Shown one piece after another: positions 45,428-54,503 of a stretch of 54,503 nt of DNA. The translations under genes were made by a program, and so were the position numbers. The notes under the pieces are model-generated. The model saw nothing but the letters and a program-made list of their open reading frames with translations, had not been told where the DNA came from and did not search any database. The DNA is taken from the NCBI GenBank assembly GCA_002803225.1, contig NXFV01001747.1, positions 1 through 54,503 on the forward strand, given 5' to 3'. The first letter of the stretch is position 1. Each line of letters opens with the position of its first letter. This stretch comes from Gamarada debralockiae. Taxonomy: Eukaryota > Ascomycota > Leotiomycetes > Helotiales > Hyphodiscaceae.

Positions 45428-47613
45428 ATGAGTGCGCTACCTGAAGCGGTTTCTGTTGTTCCTGAAATGCAAGCTCCAGCAGCTATAGCCGCACCAGTTC
45501 CAACAATCGAGGCTGAGGTGACCTCCCCTCCCCTCATCCAAAATGAACGACATCCAGACTAACCTTCGCTTTATCGGCTGACGACTATAATAACGCCGAA
45601 TTAGCAATCGAAATAAGTACTTGTATACCCAGACATCAAATGCGCTTTGTTTATCTTGCTTGTAGGGTTATACGATAAGTTCAATAACATCAATTGGTTT
45701 CAGCATCTTAAATTATAGGAAGGGCAATGAGAGACGATACCATGCATACAAGGAAGGAAGTGAGACTGCCAAATCCTCGGGTCCATCTGTACTCGATACG
45801 CTGACGTACCCTAGAATAAGCTTTTCCCAAAGACGAGGTAAGGCATCCTTAGGTCTGATAAGGAATACAAAGAAAGTGCTGAGTAGAAAGCATACGACCA
45901 ATTCTGTATGTTACGGCATTCACAAGCAAAGAGCCACACTGACGACATCCTAGCATCCCGCCAAATTTACGTTCGAGGACGCGATATAGAAGAACCCTGG
46001 ACTTTCGATAAGAAGTTCGACTTCATCTACAGCCGCGGACATATGTGTTCCACACAGATCCGATGACGATACTCTGAGCACCGACTCTGCTACAGTAATA
46101 TCTGGCTATAACGAACCTCTAAAATCGCTTCCAATATTCGTTATTATAGAGATTTTCGGTATAGCCAAATGAATCACATGCTTAATTTGTATTATTCAGC
46201 CAATTCCTAAGAGTCCCCTATAGTAAGTCCACTATTCTACGAGCTAGATAGACCCTCTCTTGGGCCTTTAAAACACGCCCAAAATCACTATCCTCTTCTA
46301 CTTGTTACTCCTTACATGTATATAAGATTCTTATAGCTTTAAGAGCCTTAGAATCTAGAATTAAAGAGACTTGCTCTTTAATTTCCTCATCACTCTCTAT
46401 GTCTCTCTCTGCCTTATAACATGCTACAATTGCTTCAATTATCCTATCAAACTGCTCTGTAACCTCTTTCTCAATAGGATTAATAAACTGCTATATATTT
46501 ATAGCTTATTGGATATATCCTTGGTCTTGTAAGGCTTGGACAGCTTCTTCAATATCTCGTATAACTACAAATAAATTAGACTAGAGATTAGAAACAAAAG
46601 AGAGTGCCCTAAAGTCAATTGCCTGTGACCTCGCCTAGCAATTTTGTATAGTACTAGGCATAACCTTAGTCTCCTAGGTATTGATCCCCTACTTGATTGC
46701 TTTTAGAACATTTATTTTAGACGATAGGTTTTGCTCTAAGTCAAAGGTCCTAGCCATAAACTAAATAAACTATCTTCGTATAAAGACTTTCTAGTTCTTG
46801 ATTATACCTTGGTCCATTAGCTAGTGGGCCAACGTAGCATTTGGCAGAAGCTATTTAATAGGAACATTTTAAAGTCCACTAGGTTTAGGAAGTATAGCAG
46901 ACTGATAATATGCTCTTAGTACATGCTTTTAGGCATTAGTTTTCTTAATTCAAGCCATTTTTGAATGCAAAAAGATGAATTTGGATAAAACGAATTTTAA
47001 AATTTTTGTTCGTATTACATTACAGCGAGCGATTCGTTATATGATGTAAAACGCCACCTAATTTTAAAAAGTCCCCAAAAAAATTTGTTATAGCCAGATA
47101 TTCGTTATATCCAAATTCGGTATAGCCAGATTTTACTGTATCTACAAATAGGAAGAATTCTGTATTGAATCAGCCCAGAAACTGGCCGCTCGATAAACAG
47201 TGCCAATCTGTACAAGAAGCAGATGGAAGCTGCTGGCTTTACTAACGTACTAGAGGTTGTTTACAAATGGCAGACAAATCGATGGCCCAAAGATCCCAAG
47301 ATGAAGGAATTGGGTGAGTCTCGTGAATGGACCGATGTGAGATGAGTGAGTACAGCTGACAAGAGCAGGAATTTGGAGCCATGAATATATCGCCAAGAGT
47401 ATTCACGGTTTCAGCCTCGCCCTGTTCCCCCGTGGTTTGGGATGGAGTGTAGAGGAATTGGAAGTTTTTTTTGGTGCAGGTCAGGAGGAAATGAGCGATA
47501 CAAAGATCCACGCTTGGGCGCCAATGTAAGCATCCTCTTTCTCCAAGCTGTCAACGATCAATTATAGGACTCCCAGATACGTCGTATATGGGCAGAAGCC
47601 AAATAACACTTAG
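45428..47613 (+). pseudogene. LaeA-like SAM-dependent methyltransferase pseudogene, split by a transposon
   Basis: Plus-strand blocks follow the order of fungal LaeA-like/TAM-domain methyltransferases. An N-terminus with Ala/Pro-rich MSALPEAVSVV starts at 45428. Next come ADDYNNAELAIEI, then GNERRYHAYKEG near 45730, then EEPWTFDKKFDFIYSRGH at about 45990-46045. A pogo-type element then interrupts at 46093-47138. After it come EFCIESAQKLA, SANLYKKQMEAAGF, VYKWQTNRWPKDPKMKELG, IWSHEYIAKSIHGF, DTKIHAWAPM and RYVVYGQKP, with two clean introns in the last part. Frames shift at about 45985 and 47190, and I cannot find the glycine-rich SAM motif I. The 3' third is nearly intact, so decay is recent or began with the insertion. 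Intact relatives methylate small molecules or act as regulators of specialised metabolism. Confidence 0.75.
46093..47138 (-). mobile_element. Internally deleted pogo/Fot1-type (Tc1-mariner) element, RIP-mutated
   Basis: The 1046-bp element is flanked by TA on both sides (46091-46092 and 47139-47140), the target-site duplication of this superfamily. Its ends, CAGTAATATCTGGCTATA on the left and CAGTAAAATCTGGCTATA inverted on the right, differ at few positions. The GGCTATA motif recurs just inside the right end. The minus strand keeps one continuous frame from about 46865 to 46200 with the C-terminal part of a DDE transposase: LMDQGIIKN, FMARTFDLEQNLSSKINVLK, then a tail ALKAIRIL. It is broken by about a dozen TAG/TAA codons and no TGA or frameshift. 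The stops fall where relatives have Trp or Gln, as expected for G-to-A and C-to-T changes by RIP. The N-terminal DNA-binding part and the first two catalytic Asp are gone, so it could only have moved in trans. Confidence 0.85.
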
Positions 47614-48142
47614 AATGCTAAGTGCAGGCGGGAAATGGGTTTCACCAATCGTGTGGGAGGACTCACGACATGCCAGAAACTTCTGCTTCGGGTAAACGAT
47701 ACATGACGAGTTTTGGGAGTGTTTGTATTGGGGGTTTCTTTATAGTAATTGGAGCCTCGAGTGAAGGCACAGAATATCTGTGAAAATTAAGCAGAAAAAA
47801 TGAATTGGCTTTAAATTTGTACTTTTCTGTTTTTAAGAGATCTTCTTCAGCGGTCTAAAGTGACGTTGGGGTAGGCCTGAAACTGAGAGTACTGGGAAAT
47901 TGCTGGAAGAAGCTGAGAAGAAACGCCGTGGAGCGTTTGAAATCAAGGAAATATGTTTTGGGAGAGGTATCACATCCGGAGACAAAGCGAAATGAGCGAA
48001 AGACAATGTTGGCCTCGAGTTTGGGATTATTGATATTCAACTTTGATATGTATCCACGTACCAGGATCCCTTATCTGTTCATACCCGGCCCATTATTCCC
48101 TAAGCTGAACCGTCACTGGCATCATCCCCTTCGGATGCCCTG
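47614..48142. other. Intergenic between two pseudogenes
   Basis: I see no gene. Frames here are short and overlap antisense. Confidence 0.3.
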
Positions 48143-49790
48143 TTACCTCCCCAGGTAACGAACAAGATATGTTCGCTCGCCCAGGACCATCGGGCCGTCC
48201 GCAGGATACACGCTGTGCACATCCACCTCACGAATCGTCATAGCCAAGATGACCCGCATCTCCAGTTGTGCAAGCTCCTGACCTATACAATTGCGAGGGC
48301 CAAGTTGAAAGGTGCGAAATGCGTTCTTTCGCACATGCAGTGAGTCACCCTCGCGCGCCAGCCAGCGCTTCGGCACGAACTCAGCAGCCCTTGGCCAGAA
48401 GGCATCGAGGCGTTGCTCAGCCAGCGAGCAGCTGTACAGCATGAAGCCGTCAGTGGCATAGCGAGTTCCGGTTTCCGGATGGGTGAGACAGAAGCTCGCC
48501 TGCCGCGACCCACACTGCCGACTGGTGGGAATAGCCGAAGGGTCTTCTTGATGACAGCTAACGTGTATGGGAATTGGTTCAGGAGCTGGGCCGACGCGGT
48601 GATGGTGGCGGATGCTGTAGTGGGTCGGGACCGAGGAGAGCATCGTGCTCGGCACGCAGGGGCGTGGCGGGGTTTGTGTGCAAGAGGTGGTAGCTGAAGC
48701 TAAGTGTGCTCGCTGTCGTGTCGTGTCCGGCAAAGATGAAGATTTTCAAGTGCTCGATGGCCTGGTCAATGATGCGAGGGTCTACGTGGCTAGACTGGAA
48801 GCCGGATTGAACTTCAGCTACGTATGACTTGATGGCGAGGTCAGTGATTTGTCTGCGGGCCTTTAGTGAGTTTGCCATGTCGGCCGATGCTACTTTCAAT
48901 ATGCGGCTGGAGAAAGTTCTTTATGATGCGGTTGTTATTCCACATCATCATAGGTCGGAAAGGATTAATCGTTTTGAGGATGTTTGGGGGTGAGTCATCC
49001 CCGACAAACTAGCTGAGTTGATTCTTTATTGCGCCATAGAATCGGTTTGCCTGGGTTTGACAACGAACTCGTGTGTCCCTGTGTGCGCTGGGCTTTGGTT
49101 TATCTGGTCTGGAGAGTACGGCATGTTTGTGGTGAATCCAAAGCGAGGAAGGATTGGACTTACAGCATAGCTTGCCCAATAACATCAATCGTAACCTTCA
49201 TGGCCTGCTCTTCCAACCTGACTACCTTTTCCGATTTAACAACACTCTTCAACCACTCCATGAATACTTGAACCTCCTCGAGAATAGCATGGGCCAACGA
49301 ACTGATGGTTTTGGCGGAGAATCCGGGGTTGAAAATGTTGCTCCAGCGCTTCCAGTCTTGGTTCTCTAGGCCTACTAGGTCCTTACTATGGGTAAATGGC
49401 ATGAATTGCCTGAGCAAGAACTCGTGCTTTGGCATGGACGTCTCCTGCGTGGACTGGGCCGTGACGTCTGAGTGGAACACTGCAAGCATGGGTGGACCAA
49501 TGGGCCAGGTATCGACGTAGACAAGTCCGCAGTCGCAGACGTCTGGGTACTCCTTGGCCAGTAGGAGTGGGACATATTGGCTCTTTGCGTCGAGCGGATA
49601 CTTGGTTCTAAGCCGAGCTATCACTGGCAGATGCCTGAGAAGGAATGAATGGGGCAGAGCATTCTAAACGCCTCAGTGTAAGCATGTGTATAAATGAGAA
49701 GAGAATGAACATACAATCCCATGCTCCTTCACTGCCCTGCGAACAATCACACTAACTTGACAGAGACGGTAGAAGAATCTGGAGACTGCA
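48143..49790 (-). pseudogene. Cytochrome P450 pseudogene
   Basis: Minus-strand fragments in the order of a fungal P450. The N-terminal helix region (RFFYRLCQVSVIVRRAVKEH) joins across an intron to ALPHSFLLRHLPVIARLRTK. Next comes a long block ending at 49160 (DWKRWSNIFNPGFSAKTIS). After an intron-like gap come INPFRPMMMWNNNRIIKNFL, the I-helix FAGHDTTASTLSF, then TLAVIKKTLRLFPPVG. Last are GFMLYSCSLAEQRLDAFWPR and the heme loop FQLGPRNCIGQELA. Adjacent blocks lie in different frames at about 48860, 48640 and 48520, with no splice sites to reconcile them. The invariant Glu of ExxR is Lys (K-T-L-R). No valid start codon with a membrane anchor is present. Intact relatives are heme monooxygenases of the ER; the CYP family is not assigned. 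Confidence 0.8.
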
Positions 49791-50936
49791 ATAAGGCGAG
49801 AATGCCGACCATCCTAGCGATAAAGCCAAAATTAATTGGCACGTCACCAACGAAACCATTCTCACCTGAATTATAATTTTCCAATGATGAGCGCCTAAAC
49901 TTAATCGTCACCATGATTTAATATCGATGGCGGTGAAGATAACAATGTTTAGGCACTTGACCAATGGGTGCAATCTCGCACAAAGCTGTGGATCTAGTCG
50001 ACGCCTGATGCACGTGCCATGTCACGTTTTCCTGGTCAAAGAATAAGTTGTACTCTTTATTGCATATTTCAATTAATTAGTCGGTAATCTTAACTATCCT
50101 TTCGCCAGGCTATAAAGAAGGAAAATGGATCATACAGTTAGTGCTGTACTATACTATTGGGGCTACTTACGTAAACCGGGAGACTGCGATAGAAGGATCA
50201 AAGGAGAGCATCGAATTCACCTGCGCCAAACAACTCCACATCAGGTGGCAAGGAAGGTGATTTGTGGTCCAAGTGATGCAAGACTCATCTGAAATACTGA
50301 CTGAAAGCTGTGGCTTAGATTTTAAAACATCTTTCGTGTATCTGCGGATTCTTCATTTCGTCCTCGAGCACTGGCAAGATGCATATTACAGAAATCATCC
50401 AGGTTCAGAATGCTGTTGGGTGTATTGAGCTGAGCATATCAAAGTAGACCTCCCCCTGCCCAAGCCCTACACGAATAACCCCCAAGCGTCGAAACATGAA
50501 GATCCGTCCGAGTTTCACCGGCATGGTTTTCTATATCCTGCACTATCCTCTCCATTCCCTTCTCAGAGTTTTGGCTTCCTTTTCTTAGTTATACTCCTCC
50601 GAGTGTCGAGCATCCGACCGTTTGAAGACGGTAGAGGGGGAAGGGCGCGAGAAAGGCGATGCTGGAATCGTAGACAGGCGGACATGATTCGGGAATGCTT
50701 CTGGCTTGAATCAAAGTCCGCAAAATTACCGCTCTGCAGACTCGGATTGATTCGAGCTTGGTAGCTTAAGAAGTGAACAGATGTGGATCACATTGAGATG
50801 TGTGGAGTCGAGGAGAACTTTCGAGTCTGAAGATATCAGTAATGGGTCCGGAAGAGGGTGAATATGAAGATTTCGACTCATGCCAGTGTTTGATATCGAG
50901 ACTGGCTGGGAACAGACGTAGGGTGTGCGACCGCAA
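49791..50936. other. Intergenic, no supported gene
   Basis: Short open frames only. An AT-rich stretch lies at 50040-50110. The last few hundred bases are the 3' flank of the leftward membrane protein gene. Confidence 0.3.
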
Positions 50937-52362
50937 CTACCAATAGGTGGTAGGGACGAATGTGTTGTTGAGAGTTTCGACAGGAGCCCCATCGGTCACA
51001 TTGCTAACAGAATCCCCAAAACAAATTCCTTGGAAACTGGCCACGACAACCTTCATGTCATCCGTTGGGTTAGCGCTGATGGTATCATTTGCATTGATAG
51101 CAAACAATGTAGCAAGGCCAAACGGCACTTGCAGGTTTTCTAGTAACTGTGGGTGGTCCGGCAATACAGGAACACCGCCGGGGCACACAACCAAATCTAT
51201 TACAAAGTCGTTGGGGAACGTGGTGTAGGCCCCACATGGTGATCGCCGTGTCTCCAGACAAGCTAGGATAACCAGAGCCAGCGTTAAAGCCATGAGCATC
51301 ACGGTATAGATTTTATACCAGATGGTATTGCAACAGGGGATGATCGAGCTGGTGGACCGGCCACTGAAGAAATAAAATCCATACAGAAGAGCTGAGACGG
51401 CGAGGAAGGAGGTGTAGAAGAGGACCATCAGGAATGTTGTCACCGTCATGTGTCCGCTGTTCTTGTTGGGGATGACGTAGACGAGGCAGATTGCCAAGAG
51501 ACAACACACAGGAACTAGATAGATGATTCGAAATAAAATAGCGCGCCAGCTATTTGTACGATGGAATCGTTCTAATGAAATGGCCTCGGTTGTGCCTAAA
51601 AGACTCATTGTCGTCTGGGCTCTCACTTCGACGATGGATGGTTCCTCCTTCGATGCAGGGATGTCGGGCATGGAGCCCGTGGAAGTTCTGAGGCCGTCGA
51701 AGTTGCCGTAGTAAAGGTAGTCGTCGGTCAACCACAGCGCTGCAAATATTCGTAACAGACCGAATACGGCGAGAGGGTAGAATATCGAACTGATGTTGAC
51801 TGTTTGTGAATATGATGATCCCCTAAGTCCATCTATCAGAGTTTTGACAGCCATTACACCTTGAATAGTAATGATAACAGTTGTCAATGTACTCCCGGAG
51901 AACAACCTGACTCGGTGGTGAGCAGGCAGTCTTATAGAGTACGCTCGGCTTCTTTCCATCATCTGTATCGAGCCATCCCATCCTTGAGTCGTCCAAAAAT
52001 ATGCATTGCTTGCGGCCATGTCACTTGGATTCCATGACTTGGCTCTGATCCGTCGGTCGGCAATGATGAAATATCGCCATAAGATAGTAGTTGGGTTGAA
52101 TTGCCATAACCGTTCGTGCCAGCGGGGAGGTTTTGGGGAGAGAGAGGTAAATTTGGGAGTCCCTCCAAAGACGTGGGCAATGAGAGGGGCTAGACAGAGC
52201 GTAAAGATGTTTGCCCATTCCGAAAAGGCGATTCCTTTGGACTGGTATGAGAATGGGAGAAGACCGAAACTACGCTCCTACATGGTATTAGACAACGGCT
52301 GCACGGCGGAAGTGAGGGTCACGTACCTCCAAACTTGGTTCAATGTAGGAGTAATTTAACAT
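50937..52362 (-). CDS. Polytopic membrane protein of unknown function, two exons
   Basis: Complement of 52362-52327 and 52277-50937, 458 residues. A 12-codon first exon (MLNYSYIEPSLE) ends at a GTACGT donor; the acceptor CATGTAG at 52278 puts exon 2 in frame. Exon 2 runs on without a stop, so the obvious ATG at 52019 is internal and would drop 98 residues. These include a hydrophobic span (IFTLCLAPLIAHVFGG) and the conserved-looking WHERLWQFNPTTILWRYFII and RRIRAKSWNPSDMAASNAYF. Further spans follow (VIITIQGVMAVK, FYPLAVFGLLRIFAALW, IIYLVPVCCLLAICLVYVI, VTTFLMVLFYTSFLAVSALL, VMLMALTLALVILACL), then a C-terminal part with NDT, NVT and NNT glycosylation sites that suggests an exterior domain. 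No transporter or receptor signature recognised. It belongs to a type of multi-span orphan common in filamentous ascomycetes. Confidence 0.75.
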
Positions 52363-53361
52363 ATTGACGGTGCCGTTGGGTAATTAGATGCGCAAAGCGC
52401 AGGAAAGGATTCAGAAGAAAGGGATAAGATGATTTGAACAACAATGTGATCGTGAAGGAAACGTGAAATAAGAGAAAGAGAGCAGGATCAATAAGGTAAG
52501 CACTAACGCGCGCAGAGTGGCGCCGTCTCCAGTTTTAGCTTTCCCCTGAAGATATGCAGGTAGGTGGCACAAGCAGGCCTCTGCTGAATGTTTATTGCAG
52601 TAGTCCAAGCCCCTCCACTAATTTAATCCAAAATACATCAGGCGAAATACCCTGGTTCAGGCTCCATCAGCCCTGCTGCAACACCATGCTGCAGCCTCTA
52701 AATGTTGGTGATACGGCGCTGCTCAGCCAATGGCTGCAGGATACGTACCAGTTGCATCGCCCGAAACGCTTGCACTTGCTGCGCCGCACCCGCAATAACG
52801 GCTCACTCAAACAGTTACATCCGCTTTTAGCGATGCAAATCAGAGTTTTTTCTTGCAGGGTTTCTTGCTCTTGGAGAGTTCATGAAAATATAAATAATTT
52901 CGAGAGCAAAGAGAAAGCAAAAAAAATTCGAATTCTCTGGTACTCAACGAAAGTGGCGGACTCGTAGAGGAGTGAGCGCAATCTGTCCAGAGATCTGTAC
53001 AGTGAGGAGGTATTCGGAGGCGACACCCCTCATATCCATATCCAACCTGGCACCTTCTGTATCCGTAATGATCATTCAGCTCCATTACCGCATCTAATAT
53101 CTCGTGCAGGCGGCGGTCGAAAGCTGAACTCAATTATTCATTTCACCACTGATGGTCTTGGGCCCTCTTCGATCGGTCGTTCAAGAGGGTTAATCCAAGA
53201 CACTGAATCGCTGATCACAACAACAATTTAGCTGTGCCATTCTCTCGCAGAATATCGTTCATAGGATCTTACCTTGATAGTTCGCCAACTCATTCAGCGT
53301 TAGTTTTGACCTTTAGGTCGCCAGCGGCTACTGTACGAGTATCAACAGGTTGGGCTCTCAA
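52363..53361. other. Intergenic with one weak minus-strand frame
   Basis: A minus-strand frame at 52840-53133 begins MSSAFDRRLHEILDAVMELN, which is protein-like for its first 35 residues (Gly/Tyr/Arg-rich after that) and then degenerates. It might be a single exon of an unassembled gene. Nothing else is supported. Confidence 0.25.
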
Positions 53362-53595
53362 TTAAGTCACTCTTTGCTGCAGAACCTTCGGTGGCATAGA
53401 GTCGAGCAGCTCCAGCATCCCCTCCTTAGCCGTCGGACATGGAGCTGGAGACGAGAAATAGAATGTGGAAGCAAATGTGCCATCGGCGTCGTACAATGAT
53501 GCATTCAAGAGGGGACGAGTAGTCGTTACCGATTTGTTAGTTGAGCTGTATTTGGGGGGGCGAAATATAGTGGCATTTCTAGACCTAGCTGATAT
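53362..53595 (-). CDS. Orphan 3'-terminal coding exon, family not recognised
   Basis: A phase-0 exon of 78 codons starts after a CTTAG acceptor at 53596 and ends at TAA 53364-53362. It encodes ISARSRNATIFRPPKYSS, then TTTRPLLNASLYDADGTFAS, TFYFSSPAPCPTAKEGMLEL and LDSMPPKVLQQRVT. Composition and the internal Asn-glycosylation-like and Pro/Cys elements look genuinely coding. It lacks an ATG near its start. A 5' partner at about 53745-53664 (ending at a CAG|GTATAA donor) fits only in a frame with an upstream stop. The promoter side is occupied by the retroelement-like sequence, so the gene may have lost its 5' part. I cannot name the family. Confidence 0.35.
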   Translation of the reverse strand: MSARSRNATIFRPPKYSSTNKSVTTTRPLLNASLYDADGTFASTFYFSSPAPCPTAKEGMLELLDSMPPKVLQQRVT

Positions 53596-53819
53596 CTAAG
53601 GAGCAAGGAGGGGAAGAGCTCTCTTATATCACAAAAGAGGGGAAAATACAGGTTATACCTGATTAGGCAATTCCAACCAACACGATTGCTGTCAACTTCA
53701 ATTTGAAGTCTTCGAGCAGGCTGAGGTGGCTTTCTGTCATAAGGTCAGAGCGGTTATGGCAATAGTGATTAGTACACAGTAGTGACATTAGATGGATGAG
53801 CTTGATGGACTGGGACTTC

Positions 53820-54503
53820 ACTGATTGTACGAGTAAGTTGTTGAATAATGAAGATAGTGCTCCCAGCCTCTTTATACCATGTCCACATAGCGCAGTGATT
53901 ACATAAGTAATTCCTGACAGATGGGAATAAAAATCCCCTTCACAGTACTCCCCCTAATTCTTGTTCTTTTTGTTCGAACGCCGCATACGCTGTCTGTTCT
54001 TAATTTCCCATGTATTCGGACGCCTGTTCGGCGGTTTCGAACCGGGGTGCCGTCAGTGCTAAGGAGGCGTTTCTCAGGGCCGTAGGCTCTACTGCAAGCG
54101 TCGGCTTTTCGAGTAGGGGTTTCCGGTGCTACAAAGCCTCCAAATGACTCAGCGTCTATGGAGCGTGCTGAACGGTCAGTACGAGGGTCTGCTGAAGATC
54201 CGGCTAGGTTATGCAATAAGAGTTAGTTGTCTATTTCTTCAGGGTAGACACGGGCTTCGCAAACAGTCTCCTTCCTGTCTCACGGTTCCTTGTTTTGAGG
54301 TCTCTCAAGCTGACTTGTTGCTATCAGTGTACTTGCAGAGTGATTTTATGAAGCTACGGAGACTACGGTAGTAAATGAGAGATTTGCAGAATCCTTGCAC
54401 GTGATGATAATACTGGCCGCTACGACAACTACAGCCGCGTCCTGTACGGGGACAAAAAAGGTGGCCCATTTTTGGCGCCTCGCTCTTATAGACACCCTTA
54501 CTT
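53820..54503 (-). mobile_element. Probable 3' end of an LTR retrotransposon, running off the window
   Basis: Reading from 54503 downward, a frame with LLEKPTLAVEPTALRNASLA and RFETAEQASEYMGN ends at about 53990, followed by QTAYAAFEQKEQELGGVL and a stop. A TAA after GN sits where CAA would join the two, in RIP fashion. Directly after comes a purine-rich GGGGGAGTAC and then TGTGAAGGGG at 53944, matching a polypurine tract followed by an LTR starting TG. About 75 bases further a TATAAAGAGGC promoter-like box and downstream leader appear. The LTR end was not located, and I see no reverse transcriptase or integrase in the window, so the class (copia, gypsy or other) is open. A non-LTR or host-gene origin remains possible. 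Confidence 0.4.

Noticed and set aside
47242..47511. 89-codon minus-strand frame
   Set aside because: Shadow of the well-preserved 3' end of the methyltransferase pseudogene on the plus strand.
54030..54060. GGTTCGAAACC on the minus strand, resembling a tRNA B-box
   Set aside because: No A-box, acceptor stem or anticodon arm fits around it; the sequence reads as the retroelement-like protein frame.

Overview
The window looks like nuclear DNA of a filamentous ascomycete (Pezizomycotina). A leotiomycete is my best guess, but only from overall character. The genes have short GT-AG introns of about 45-180 nt. Conserved eukaryotic genes sit among lineage-specific ones, there is a fungal-type annexin with a Pro/Gln/Tyr-rich head, and one transposon relic carries stop codons of the kind expected from repeat-induced point mutation (RIP). 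Splice sites were placed by eye from donor and acceptor consensus and reading-frame continuity.

Layout. 0-4 kb is accessory: a short inverted-repeat element, a two-exon small secreted cysteine-rich protein, a broken UstYa-like fragment and a decayed TPR-type gene. 4.4-8.3 kb holds three sound genes: a short-chain dehydrogenase, a PAQR/haemolysin-III membrane receptor and a PCI/Sac3-type protein; the last two are divergent. 8.3-17.4 kb is gene-poor, with one frameshifted, partly duplicated coding relic and a possible zinc-ribbon protein. A Ran1/Pat1-like kinase lies at 17.4-18.9 kb. A second gene-poor stretch (19-30 kb) contains a small protein with four PPxY motifs.

30.2-44.4 kb is the conserved core: the splicing kinase Prp4 divergent from the ribosome-associated factor Tma7, an annexin, an unrecognised protein with a possible nucleotidyltransferase motif and a frame-preserving intron, and a 986-residue protein with two identical-spacing CCHC fingers and a SUMO-interaction-like tail. 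A TA-rich patch lies in front of that last gene.

45-54.5 kb is decayed accessory DNA. A LaeA-like methyltransferase pseudogene is split by an internally deleted pogo/Fot1-type transposon, followed by a multiply frameshifted P450. An intact polytopic membrane protein comes next, then an orphan coding exon, then what looks like the 3' end of an LTR retrotransposon running off the window edge.

The core genes show no operon-like logic. The two ends look like degraded specialised-metabolism or effector territory. No CRISPR array, rRNA or convincing tRNA was seen.
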